From Punica granatum (lineage: Eukaryota > Streptophyta > Magnoliopsida > Myrtales > Lythraceae), in NCBI RefSeq assembly GCF_007655135.1, contig NC_045132.1:22810354-22874353 (forward strand): a stretch of DNA of 64,000 bases, read 5' to 3'. This document shows, one piece after another, positions 10,601-21,800 of the stretch (position 1 is the stretch's first letter; every line of letters begins with the position of its first letter). The position numbers were made by a program, and so were the translations under genes. Below the pieces are notes generated by a model that saw nothing but the letters and a program-made list of their open reading frames with translations, ran no database searches and was not told the origin of the DNA.

Positions 10601-13037
10601 GTAGGAGGGATATCTATTCTGAGTGGTCGTATAACAACAGAGCAACTCACCAAGTTCATATTGTACAGTGAGTGGCTAATTTTTTCAACATGGTGGGTAG
10701 GGGACAACCTCTCGTCCCTGATGCAATCTGTTGGGGCAAGTGAAAAAGTCTTCCAACTGATGGATCTCCGAGCTAGTGATCAATTCACCTCTAAAGGCAA
10801 GCCTTTAGTCTACCTGACGAAAATAACAAATTCTTGCCCTCTTATATCTCCTGAACTTCCCCTGCTAACCTTTGGGTAGAAAGAAGTAGGAAGAACAGTT
10901 CTCATCGCTTTTATTTAATTCTCTATTTTTTTCTATTTTTCTTCTTTCTTTGGGATCAGGTTCCAAGCTTCAAAGGCTTTTGGGACGCATCGAGTTTGTG
11001 GACGTTTCCTTCCACTATCCTTCTAGGGAAATGGTATGCAAGCTTTCTTCTCCCAAATAGAAGCTGCAAATGCTTTTGACCATAGACTTTAGGAAGTTGT
11101 GGCCTCATCTACTGCATCAAGTTCTGCTTTCCATCGATGGCATATGTAGATATTATAATGTCTTCTTTTTCTTCGTTGTTTCTTGTTGTTTACATCAATA
11201 GAAATGCTCACCAGAAATTTCAACAGGTGCCAGTGTTGCAGCATGTAAACCTTTCCATAAATCCCGGTGAAGTTGTTGCCATTGTAAGGCAGCCTTTTGG
11301 CCTTTATTTTTTCTCATTTTCATTGCAGTAACTATACCCACCATCAAAATTGGTTACTGATGTTAAATTATATCCAGGTTGGTCTTAGTGGTAGTGGAAA
11401 GAGCACACTCGTGAGTCTCTTGCTTCGCCTTTATGAGCCCACATACGGTCAGGTAAATTTCTTTAGCTGTTATGAGTTCATTATCTCTACTATAATTGTT
11501 TACTTCTTTAATTTGTAAAAGTAACTGATAACAAAATATTTATAAATATAAAAATGCTGATCTCGGAGATTCTTATAATACATGCCAGATTCTTGTATGT
11601 CTAAATTTTGGGGGACAGGATTGAAAAAACTCTCTTTTTGGTGATTCAGTGATAGTCAAGTCAGTTGATCTGTATTTGTTAATTTTGTTAAATGGCTACT
11701 CCCTGAAATCATGCTAAAGCTTTCTCATCTGTTAATGGTTATCGTTAAATTTATCTTTGACAATGCAGGTCCTAATTGATGGCATTCCGATCAAAGAATT
11801 GGACATCAAGTGGTTGAGGGAAAGAACTGGATTTGTGGGACAGGTTGTCCTTGATCAACCTCAGAAATTGTGATTTATTTTTCAACTGAATTCACGATTA
11901 TGCTTCTGACTCTGACTCTGCATTAGGAGCCACGCCTATTTCGAATGGACATTAGTTCAAATATAAAATATGGGTGTCCCCGAGATGTTAAGCAGGAGGA
12001 TGTGGAGCAGGCAGCCAAACTTGCCTATGCTCACGACTTCATTTGTGCCCTCCCGAATGCATACCAAACTATTGTGGACGATGATTTGCTCAGTGGAGGG
12101 CAGAAGCAAAGGATTGCCATTGCTCGGGCTATTCTAAGAGATCCATCAATCTTAGTTCTCGATGAGGCGACAAGCGCGCTTGATGCGGAGAGTGAGCACA
12201 ATGTTAAGGTTGGTCCCCTATAAACGCGATCTCTTTTTTCAGTTACACAAATTTTTTCATGTTCAAGAGGGTCTCCCTTAAAGGAAACATGCCTGACCCT
12301 GGGTCACCTCTTCCTCTCGAGCAAGCCTGGGCCCATTCACACTCCATTAGGGCAGATAATCAAAGCTGAGGCCTGGTTTCACGTCTTATTCCACTCCTAT
12401 TGCCTAATAAATTATTCTGCAAGGATTATCTCAATTTCTGTGCTTTCATAGCATCATATCCATTTTTTCGTACTTAAGATTATTCTTTTCTTGCAGGGTG
12501 TTCTCCGAGCTGTGAGAAGTGACTTGATGATGAGGAGAACTGTTATAGTTATTGCGCACAGGTGAGATAATCTACCACTGTCAGTATCGTCCTTCTTAAG
12601 CATCTCATTAGCAAGTATTGGTGTTTAGCGCACGAGAATTTCCGCAGGCTTTCTACGATACAAGCTGCTGACCGCATTGTGGTGATGGATGGTGGCCGAA
12701 TAGCTGAGGTTCGTTTTCTGGCAATCTTTTCTCAGTTTGTGTCTCCAGTTGCTTCTGGAGAACTTCAAAAAATTCGGTAATGGAGAATATAGTGAAATAA
12801 AACATGCTAGGTTGCTCGATGAACTACATAGGGCTTCAGCTTCACTACATTTTTCTTCCCTCTTATCATTAATTCACATGTATAAGGCTTAGACGTCCGG
12901 CTTACTCTGTATGGGGCATGTTCCGTTAATCTGGGTTAGATTTTAAATTTGTGTAGATGGGAACTCACAAAGAGCTTCTACTCAAGGATGGCCTGTACGC
13001 TCGACTGACAAGAAGACAGGCTGATGCTGTGGCTTGA
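7687..13037 (+). CDS. ABCB26: Chloroplast ABC transporter B family member 26 (TAP1-type half-transporter)
   Basis: Eighteen exons, joined in phase, give 710 residues: 7687-8166, 8280-8407, 8712-8754, 8861-8905, 9018-9140, 9232-9335, 9507-9561, 9651-9721, 9852-9954, 10586-10796, 10960-11033, 11227-11283, 11378-11452, 11769-11843, 11927-12208, 12497-12561, 12648-12708, 12957-13037. The S/P/R-rich, acid-poor N terminus (about 1-60) looks like a plastid transit peptide. A six-helix transmembrane domain spans roughly 140-430. The nucleotide-binding domain shows Walker [10 protein letters not shown] (500-508), the Q-loop at Q548, signature LSGGQ (603-607), Walker B ILVLDE ending at E628, and the H-loop H663. 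One NBD and one TMD make it a half-transporter that must dimerise. The substrate is unknown; the Arabidopsis homologue is the closest match I recall. Intron 10 (10797-10959) starts with GC, not GT, within AAG/GCAAG. No coding lesion is seen. Confidence 0.93.
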
Positions 13038-13522
13038 TCTTTCCAAGCTCTACTGATTTGCTTTACTTTTCAAATTTTCTGCCGAATGAGTTCTCCATTC
13101 GGTATAAAGTTTGAGCAGAGAGGTTAGACAGCCAACAAACTCATCTACACATTAGTCGATGATGAGTAGCCACAGCGGTTGCTCTTTCTAATCAAGTTCA
13201 TAGGCTGTTTACTGAATCAGTTGCTGATGCTACCTCGTTCTGTCTGAAGCTGCTGTGGGAATTCCTGATGAAGTATACAGAATGTTCTCTCTCTCTTTCA
13301 TTGCCATTTACAACATCGGTATTGTCAACGTAACTTGTAACTGCACCATGCATGCAGCAATCATACAGAAATGTTAAACAGATGAGTACAGTTCAGAAAT
13401 TGAAATGAAATACTTCGAACACTATGATTTGCATTGTTTTATCTTCAGTTGATCGGTGTGCATAGCATCTTACCATTATCAGTAACAAGAAGGTCCATAT
13501 CAACAGTGATAAATATGCCTGG
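13038..13522. other. 3' flank of the ABCB26-like gene
   Basis: This 485-bp stretch runs from the transporter stop to the copia target site. It should contain the transporter 3' UTR and, further right, DNA that once joined directly to the 3' flank of the CCR-like pseudogene at 18947. Nothing else is recognised. Confidence 0.5.
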
Positions 13523-13527
13523 AGTCG

Positions 13528-14214
13528 TGTTGGGGTTAGGGATGTACTCAACCAAACAATAACGCAGCGATTAATCTTCCTCCCCTTCTAGTGTAATCGA
13601 GATAGGAACTATTCAAATCAACCAACAAGCAGTAAAGTAAAACAACACCAAGAATTTTACGTGGAAAACCCCAATGTGGGGAAAAACCACGGGACCAACT
13701 CCGAATCAACGATCCACTATGAAGGTTATACAATGTCTTTCATCAAGGGTAAACCCTTGGATCACCAAACTCAAGAGAAACACTCTCTTGGATCACCCAA
13801 ATACTAAATTCGTCACCCACACCGGGTGGTTCACAAAATCAGCTGAAACAGCACCTACAGAGCTCGAATAGAAATTCTGACCGTTCAGAAGTTAGCCCCA
13901 CGTGTTGTGAAGCTGCTGTCAAAATTTCGTCCCAATCGGAGTTCGTTTGATGTCCCGATCGAGGTTTGATCTCCAGCTGCGCGCTGCCCCTGCTCTTCGA
14001 ATTTTGCTGTCTGCTCTTCCCTGGTTTTGTGCTGCTATGCTGCTGCACTTCTGCCGCTCTACACTAATCTGCAGCTGTTCTGCTGCTATTTATACCTCAG
14101 CTGATTTGCTGAAACAAAAACCCTAATAAAATGGGTTCTTGGGCTTATTAAGGCCCGATAAAAGCCCAATACAATTTGAGCCCAACTTCCTCCAAATTGG
14201 AGGGATACCCAACA
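13528..14214 (-). repeat. 3' LTR of the copia element
   Basis: Terminal repeat, 687 bp, TGTTGG...CCAACA, matching 18255-18941 base for base as far as I can read. It lies at the downstream end of the element because the element is on the minus strand. Confidence 0.95.
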
Positions 14215-14216
14215 AA

Positions 14217-14227
14217 CTCCCCCTCCC
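14217..14227 (-). other. Polypurine tract of the copia element
   Basis: On the minus strand the sequence immediately before the 3' LTR reads GGGAGGGGGAG, the plus-strand primer site for reverse transcription. Confidence 0.85.
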
Positions 14228-14229
14228 GA

Positions 14230-17200
14230 CTATTTGGAGGCTTCAAGCATACCGGCTATACTTCGGCAAACATGAAGTTTCTCCCTAGCGAGAGGTTTTG
14301 TCATCATATCAGCTCCATTCTCATCAGTGTGTACTTTGTCTAGCTTCACCAGCTTAGACTCCAACACATCTCTAATCCAATGAAACTTGATATCGATATG
14401 CTTCGACCTCGAATGGAAAGTGGGATTCTTGCAAAGATGAATGGCGCTTTGACTATCACAGTGTAGAACATACCTTTCTTGCTTCAAGCTCAACTCCTGC
14501 AAAAACTTTTGCAACCATAACATCTCCTTGCAACCTTCGGTCACCGCAATGTATTCGGCTTCCGTTGTAGACAAAGCGATGCACTTTTGAAGCCTTGACT
14601 GCCATGAGATAGCTCCCCCTGCAAAAGTCATCAAGTATCCCGAAGTGGATTTCCGGGAATCAATATCTCCTGCCATATCCGCATCCGTATAGCCCACTAA
14701 CTCCGGCTTACCAGTGCCAAAGTGTAAACACACCTTGGATGTTCCTCTAAGATACCTCAGAATCCACTTAACTGCATTCCAATGCTCTTTCCCCGGATTG
14801 GAGAGAAAACGACTAACCACACCAACAGAATGAGCGATATCTGGTCTTGTACAGACCATGGCATACATCAAACTTCCTACAGCTGATGAGTAAGGAACTT
14901 TCTTCATCTCTTCTTTCTCCTTCTCACTTGTAGGACATTGCTTCGAGCTAAGTTTGAAATGAGAAGCAAGTGGTGATGAAACTGGTTTAGCATTACCCAT
15001 GTTGAACCGATCCAAAATCTTCTCGATGTACTTCTCTTGAGAAAGCCAAAGTTTTCCACTTGATCTGTCACGAGAAATATGCATCCCAAGGATCTGCTTT
15101 GCCGGTCCCAAATCCTTCATGGCAAAGGACTTGTTGAGCTCCTTCTTCAACTCTGTAATCTTGCTCATATCATGACCAACAAGTAGCATATCATCCACAT
15201 ATAACAGTAAAATGATAAAATCACCATTCGAGAATTGTTTCACGAACACACAATGATCTGAAGTTGTCCGTGTGTAGCCATGGCTCAACATGAAAGAGTC
15301 AAACTTTTTTATACCACTGCCGAGGTGCTTGCTTAAGCCCATACAAGCTCTTCCTCAGCCTGCACACCAAATGCTCCTTACCTTTAACTCGGAATCCTTC
15401 AGGCTGCTCCATATATATTTCTTCCTCCAAGTCACCATGTAGGAAAGCTGTTTTTACATCGAGCTGCTCGATCTCCAAATTTAGACTAGCTGCCAGTGCG
15501 AGAACAACTCGGATCGATGACATCTTGACAACAGGCGAGAAGATCTCCTCGAAGTCAACTCCTTTCTTCTGGTTGAAACCTTTCACTACCAGCCGAGCTT
15601 TGTATCGAGGTCGCGAGTTCTCTGTCTTCAACCTGTAGACCCATTTGTTCTTCAATGCTCTTTTACGTTGCGGTAGCTTCACTAGGTCATACGTGTGATT
15701 TTCAGACAAGGAGTTCATCTCCTCATTCATCGCCTTCAACCAGTGCTCCTTGTACTCATGTGCCACAGCTTCATCATAGCACTCAGGTTCTCCCCCGTCA
15801 GTCAGTAGCACATATTCATGAGGCGGATATCTTGTAGATGATCGTCTTATTCTATCAGATTGTCTAGGTAGATCTGCAGGCTCTAACTGTAACTGCGAGC
15901 CTGTATCATCCGTAGTCACATCATCATCTACCTGAGGAATCTCACCCCCAGTCGTGGTTTCTTCATACTCACCAGGTACCTCTTCCATTGGATGCTCTAC
16001 ATCAACCGGTACAGGAATAAAGATCTCGTGAGGATTGCCTACACTGGCATTCTCTAACTTTTGCAAATCCTCGATTGTCTGGTCCTCAAAGAAGACAACA
16101 TCCCTGCTCCTGATGATCTTCTTGCTATCAGGGTCCCAAAGCCTGTACCCGAACTCTTCATGTGCATAACCCAAGAAGATGCACTGTTTTGCCTTGGCAT
16201 CAAGTTTTGATCTTTCATCTCGAGGAATGTGAACAGATGCCCTGCACCCGAATACTCTGAGATGCTTGTATGATACTTTCTTGCCGGTCCACACCTGCTG
16301 GGGTACATCTCCATCAAGTGCAACTGACGGTGTAAGATTAATAAGATCAACCGCTGACCTCATTGCCTCGCCCCAGAAAGGCTTAGACAGTTTCGCCTGA
16401 GAAAGCATACAACGAACTCTCTCAACAATTGTGCGGTTCATTCTCTCTGCAAGCCCGTTCTGCTGTGGTGTCTTCGGTACCGTCTTCTCAAGTTTGATAC
16501 CGTGAGTCCTGCAATAGTTCTCGAAAGGACCCCTATACTCACCACCATTATCAGCTCTGACACATTTCAGATTCATGCCTGTTTCTCTTTCCACTGCTAC
16601 ATGGAAGTTCTTAAAAATCTCAGTCACCTGATCTTTAGTTCTCATAGGGTAAGCCCAAACTTTCCTGGTGTGATCATCTATAAAGGTCACAAAATAGAGA
16701 GCACCACCAAGAGATCTATCCGACATAAAACAAACATCAGTATGCACAAGATCAAGTATATGATGGCATCTAGAGGGACGACTTCTAACAAAAGAAACTC
16801 TCCTCTGCTTACCAGCTAAACAGTGATCACAAGTGCTCAAGTGCATACCTTTAACGGGCAAAGACTGCTTTCTAGCAAGAATTTGAATACCTTTCTCACT
16901 GATATGCCCAAGTCTCCTATGCCATAGCTCGATAGGATAATCCTCAACAACATTAACCTGACCGGAGTTGTGTCTGGCACGCAGCCTGTAGAGAGTGTCG
17001 GTCTTCTGACCCCGTGCCACAATCAACGAACCCTTGGAGAGCTTCCATCTCCCATTGCTGAATTCATTACTGTAGCCTTCATCATCAAGTTGACCCGTCG
17101 AGATTAGGTTAAGGCGAATTTCTGGAACATGCCTCACCTTCTCCAAAAACAACTTGCAGCCAAGCTCGGTCTCTAGACAGACATCACCAATACCGACAAT

Positions 17201-18199
17201 CTTGCATGACTGTCCATTCCCCATTCTCACATAACCATAGTCTCTGGTAGTGTAAGATGAGAAGAAATCCCGATGAGGAGTGACATGAAACGAGGCACCT
17301 GTATCTGCAACCCAGGTAGAGTCCTGACATGTGAAATTCACATAGGCTTCATCACAAATGATGTAGGTCTCTCCATCAGATGCCACTGCTGTAGTACCTT
17401 CTTCCTTCTTGCTCTCACCGTTGCCATTCTGATTTTTCTTCAGAGCTCTACACTCCCTTTTGTAGTGTCCCTCCTTTCCACAGTGATAGCAAGTGACCAC
17501 TTTCCTCGTCTTCGACTTTGATCTACCCCTCGATTTGCCACGTGAGTTACTATGCTTGGAAGAGAAATTTCTGCTTTGACTTCTCCCCCGTTGTTCAGTA
17601 ACCAAAGCTTCAGACTGAATGGAAATCCCCGAGCCTTTCCTTCTAGTCTCCTCATTAAATAAACTGTCTGTCACCGTGGCCAACGATAGCTTCCCGTTTG
17701 GCGCAGAATTGCTTAATGCAACCACAAGTGTGTCCCAATTATCCGGTAGAGTCCCTAAAAGTAGACAGGCCTGCAACTCATCGGGTAATATTATCTCCAG
17801 GTTCGTCAACTGGTTAATAATATCCTGGAAATTACTCATGTGCGCAGCCATATCACCTCCATCCTGGAAACGAAGATGAACCAGCTTCTTCACGAGGAAT
17901 GCCTTATTTTGTGGTGTCTTCCTCGCATAGAGATTTGTCAATTTATCCCACAAAGCTTTCGCATTTGTCTCCTGAGCAACATGATGATAAATACTATTGT
18001 CTATCCACTGCCGAATCAAACCAATAGTCTTCCGATTTGTGCGTTCCCAAGCCTTGTCATCCTTATCTTTGGGTTTCGCGGAATCCCCTTCAATAGGATC
18101 GTACAAATCCCTGCAAAATAGAAGATCCTCCATCCGAGACTTCCATATAGAGTAGTTGGTTGCATTCAACTTGAACATGGATCCTGTAGACTCCTCCAT
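14230..18199 (-). pseudogene. Copia GAG-POL polyprotein with a single frameshift
   Basis: Two overlapping minus-strand frames together cover a whole copia polyprotein. The first (15299-18199, 966 residues) contains the GAG domain, a CCHC zinc knuckle (CYHCGKEGHYKREC, near residue 240), the protease motif DTGA, the GAG-pre-integrase and integrase regions (HRRLGH, then an integrase core with QQNGLAERMN) and the start of the reverse transcriptase up to LYGLKQAP. The second (14230-15342) carries the rest of the RT, including the YVDDML catalytic motif, and a complete RNase H ending before the polypurine tract. The frame break falls at an A6 run (T6 on the plus strand, 15305-15310), consistent with one extra base. 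I see no other stop or break. Given identical LTRs, this may be a very recent mutation or a homopolymer error in the assembly. Confidence 0.85.
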
Positions 18200-18240
18200 C
18201 TCGAAAACACCGAAAAAAACTCAAACTTCTCTAACCCGAG

Positions 18241-18252
18241 GCTCTGATACCA
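18241..18252 (-). other. Primer-binding site (tRNA-iMet) of the copia element
   Basis: On the minus strand TGGTATCAGAGC follows the end of the 5' LTR after two bases. It is complementary to the 3' end of plant initiator methionine tRNA, the common copia primer. Confidence 0.92.
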
Positions 18253-18254
18253 CT

Positions 18255-18941
18255 TGTTGGGGTTAGGGATGTACTCAACCAAACAATAACGCAGCGATTA
18301 ATCTTCCTCCCCTTCTAGTGTAATCGAGATAGGAACTATTCAAATCAACCAACAAGCAGTAAAGTAAAACAACACCAAGAATTTTACGTGGAAAACCCCA
18401 ATGTGGGGAAAAACCACGGGACCAACTCCGAATCAACGATCCACTATGAAGGTTATACAATGTCTTTCATCAAGGGTAAACCCTTGGATCACCAAACTCA
18501 AGAGAAACACTCTCTTGGATCACCCAAATACTAAATTCGTCACCCACACCGGGTGGTTCACAAAATCAGCTGAAACAGCACCTACAGAGCTCGAATAGAA
18601 ATTCTGACCGTTCAGAAGTTAGCCCCACGTGTTGTGAAGCTGCTGTCAAAATTTCGTCCCAATCGGAGTTCGTTTGATGTCCCGATCGAGGTTTGATCTC
18701 CAGCTGCGCGCTGCCCCTGCTCTTCGAATTTTGCTGTCTGCTCTTCCCTGGTTTTGTGCTGCTATGCTGCTGCACTTCTGCCGCTCTACACTAATCTGCA
18801 GCTGTTCTGCTGCTATTTATACCTCAGCTGATTTGCTGAAACAAAAACCCTAATAAAATGGGTTCTTGGGCTTATTAAGGCCCGATAAAAGCCCAATACA
18901 ATTTGAGCCCAACTTCCTCCAAATTGGAGGGATACCCAACA
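18255..18941 (-). repeat. 5' LTR of the copia element
   Basis: Terminal repeat, 687 bp, pairing with 13528-14214 with no insertion or deletion. On the minus strand it would carry the promoter (candidate TATAAATA at 18814-18821). Confidence 0.95.
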
Positions 18942-20535
18942 AGTCGAGAGGGCAAAGTTTCGGAATTTTTGAACCACTCAACTATCCGGTCAGACTACAA
19001 ACTGACAATCTATTTTCTGACTACGTTCCGATCAACTTTCATTTTGTGATCGAAGGACATGCTTTATATGAATCCCTTCTCCTTGAAACTCTCGACAGTG
19101 TACTTCAGAGTGACCTCCAAGGGAGTGAATTCCAAGCCTAAACCCTTTGCTTTCTCTTTCGATACTTGATACATTTGTGACCCGAAAACCTTGTCATCTT
19201 GACATCTGCATTAAGAGAATGCAATGTGTTATTTTTATGGACATTCAATCCCATTCCAGTGAACTATTTTTTCAGACGCGCATATATATGGCTTGAAAGA
19301 TATGATATGGTATGATAGTCCGAACTATATGCGTCTCCTGATGACTTACTTCTCAGGAAGCTGCAATGTGGGGTGGAGTTTGCGGAGAATGTCTAATGAG
19401 TCACGACAGTGTGTAACTTGTCCTGCTATCTGCCACTGGCCGAAGGATTCTCGAAGGCCAGAATATGAGCATTCGCTACATCTCTTACATCGACGTATCT
19501 GTGAGTCGAGTTGGGATATGTTTCTGATCCTGCAACAATACACCGATATTTGGACGGACTTTCTTCGAGCAAAGCAAATATACTTTAACCAATTGATATA
19601 GTTCTACTTCAAGCAGAGAGATCAATCTAGCTATCCGCTGCAAAGAGGATACCATTGACTAGTTTGAAGATCATCTCGATGGTGGTGTTGAGTGTGGGCT
19701 GCAAGATTGGATCGATCACGTAGCCCGGGTTTATGGTGACCAAGTCGATCCCGTTTTCCTTTGTGAATTTCCAAGCCTCCTGCTCCGCTAATGTTTTTGA
19801 AAGCATATACCACAGCTGAATGTAAAAGCAAAGACACCTGTTATGAAACAGAAGGCAGTCTTCCTTACTTGGGGCTTGCTGTTCTGCGAGCAGATGGACA
19901 CAAACCTCGGACTTCTCACAGAAAGCAGGGTCAGAGAGCCGAGTCTCATCGACCACGACATCAGGGCTGAGAGGCCTTCCGCTGTAGAACACTGCCGCCA
20001 TGGAAGAAGTTATAACCACTCGCTTGACAGCAGGCACCTTCGCGCACGAACCGAGAACATTGAGGGTGCTCTTCACAGCAGGGTGGATCAGGTCGGCCTG
20101 CAGCAAGCAGCAGAACACTAATAAGCTATCAGTATCAGTTCTCCATAATCTAAAGTCCACAAACCCGACAATGGTATCCGCGGAGCGCCATTACAAGCCC
20201 GAATATGTCTTAGATATCTCTTTTTTCACCAAGTCATCATGTCGCACCCTCGTTATCAAATTCCTGGACGGAATTCTACCTCAAGAAGTGTACCTGAGGG
20301 TCAGCAGAGGAGAAAAAGATCGGGGAGGCGGCCTGGAAGGCGCCATGGCATCCCTCCGATTAAAGGAACCTTCTTCCAGTAGCTCTGCTCTGAACAGATG
20401 AGCTCCCTCCAGCGCCATTAGGTGCTCCGTCTTCTTCGGCCTTGACAAATTAGATTGCAAATTCAATGGCTTATTTTTTTGATTAATTATTCGTATAATC
20501 GCGTAATTAATGAAGGAAATCAAAATTTTGAATTT

Positions 20536-20592
20536 AATATATATATATATATGTATAAATGTGCATATATATATATATATATGTATATGTAT
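20536..20592. repeat. AT-rich dinucleotide repeat in pseudogene intron 1
   Basis: Two (AT)n tracts separated by a short GTATAAATGTGC spacer, inside the first intron of the CCR-like pseudogene. Confidence 0.8.
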
Positions 20593-20696
20593 AATGGTCA
20601 AGTTCTTTGTGCCTTTGCCTTATGCGGAACAATATCAATGATTGTGAAGGACACAAGTAGTTATAATTTTGGAACGAACGGTCATTTGACTTAATG

Positions 20697-21180
20697 TTAA
20701 ATTAACTAATTAATAAAAAGTTTCTTTGTAAGATATGTCCCAAATAAAATACACGTCTTTTCTACCCGATGGTGCCTCATTGAACATGTATAAATAGAGA
20801 CTTTTGTGCCAAAAGTCACTATAGTCAGTATGGTTGATTAATCAAAATAATTACAAATATTGAGTGAGAGAGTTAGGGTATTCTATTGTAGAGCACACAA
20901 AGGGTTTATCATCGAAAAGACTCGCCATAAACCTAATAGAAACTTCATGTAGGGGCGAATAACTTTTTTCGAAAATAGTTGACCCGTGCCTCGAAGCAAT
21001 AGTTAATTGAAGATCGTGTTTGTTATCTTCTTAGACTCCGAGTTCGTGATCGACATTGTCGTCTTCGACAGTCGCCGAAGTTCCCCTTCTCCGAATCCCC
21101 AACGGTCAGATCATCTGCGAACCATAAGTCAGACAACCCCCAAAGTAGTAATCCAGAAATATGTTCAAGGGAGGTTCTGT
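20697..21180. other. Possible LTR-derived fragment in pseudogene intron 1
   Basis: This part of the intron begins TGTTAAATTAACT, contains TATAAATAGAGAC at about 20789 and then a G/A-rich leader-like tract, a layout common in plant copia LTRs. No matching end or target duplication was found, so the call is weak. Confidence 0.2.
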
Positions 21181-21317
21181 TCTGTCCCATTACTCGGGTC
21201 GCGGACGGTGCCTTTGACAGTGTAGCTGCGCTGGAGCAGGAGCTTGACGATCCAAGAAGCTATGTACCCGGAAGCTCCCGTCAAGCACGCCACCTACTTC
21301 TCCTCCTCACAGCTCAT

Positions 21318-21800
21318 CTCTTGTCCCTTCTTCTTCTTCCTCCTTCTTGGTGGGGTATTAGATGATGATATGACTCTTCGGAGCGACTGAGATGCTTCTA
21401 GGGCGGATGATGAGTAAGGCTTTAAGGAATGAGCATCTGTCTGTCTGAACTTCAATGGCCACTTGAGCGGCCAAAATCGGAACGATCGTCATCCCTGTCG
21501 GCATTAAACCAAGAACTGTGGAGGATCAAAACGTACGTACGATGATAACTGCAACCAAACAGTAACGGTCATCACATCCGACATTGCATCAGTGACGAAA
21601 TGGGCCTTAATGGGCCGCGCCCATATAGAAGCGAGCTCAAGGCCCAGCCCATGTACGATTTCGCGGGAGAAGCATTGGAGGCTGTAATCTCCCGCAGCGG
21701 GTATCACCGAGACTCCCCTGCTCCCCTCACCCAACCCACCTGAAAGAAGAGAAGCCTGCGGTCCCCAGCTTCCCACACTCCGATCGCCACCGTCACTGCC
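21318..21800. other. Divergent spacer between the CCR-like pseudogene and the RS-rich gene
   Basis: A 483-bp head-to-head spacer. It contains a site II cluster close to the plus-strand gene (listed separately). The two genes may once have shared this promoter region. Confidence 0.55.
21601..21651 (+). promoter_or_regulatory. Site II (TGGGCC) cluster upstream of the RS-rich gene
   Basis: TGGGCC occurs at 21601 and 21611, with inverse GCCCA cores near 21619, 21641 and 21647. They lie 150-200 bp before the ATG at 21801. Site II clusters mark housekeeping promoters in plants. Confidence 0.55.

Larger units (their letters stand above)
13528..18941 (-). mobile_element. Young full-length Ty1/copia LTR retrotransposon
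   Basis: A complete 5414-bp element on the minus strand. Both 687-bp LTRs begin TGTTGG and end CCAACA. A 5-bp target duplication AGTCG flanks the element (13523-13527 and 18942-18946). The primer-binding site beside the 5' LTR is TGGTATCAGAGC, the standard tRNA-iMet site, and a polypurine tract precedes the 3' LTR. Domain order GAG, zinc knuckle, protease, integrase, RT, RNase H defines Ty1/copia; the sequence style is TNT1-94-like (Tork-like), which is a family inference. The LTRs keep a constant 4727-bp offset with no indel and appear identical on reading, so insertion is very recent. A candidate TATA box (TATAAATA on the minus strand) is at 18814-18821 in the 5' LTR. Confidence 0.95.
19064..21317 (-). 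pseudogene. Cinnamoyl-CoA-reductase-like (DFR superfamily) pseudogene
   Basis: Six minus-strand exons of an NADPH-dependent reductase of the CCR/DFR superfamily can be traced. Exon 1 (21317 to about 21190) has the nucleotide-binding motif [10 protein letters not shown]. Exon 2 (about 20450-20294) has KKTEHLMALEGAH and LLEEGSF. Exon 3 (20097-19906) has [13 protein letters not shown] with the catalytic serine region. Exon 4 (19815-19653) has the YMLSK catalytic motif. Exon 5 (about 19525-19355) has YVDVRDVANAHILAFENPSA. Exon 6 (19205-19064) ends [11 protein letters not shown]. Lesions: an in-frame TAG at codon 8 (21294-21296), missing residues and a frame break in exon 2, and a frame break with stops in exon 5. 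Members reduce cinnamoyl-CoA, dihydroflavonol or phenylacetaldehyde-type substrates; the original substrate is not determinable. The young copia element sits about 120 bp beyond its stop codon. Confidence 0.85.

Noticed and set aside
19293..19601. Plus-strand 102-codon frame
   Set aside because: It is antisense to exon 5 of the CCR-like pseudogene.
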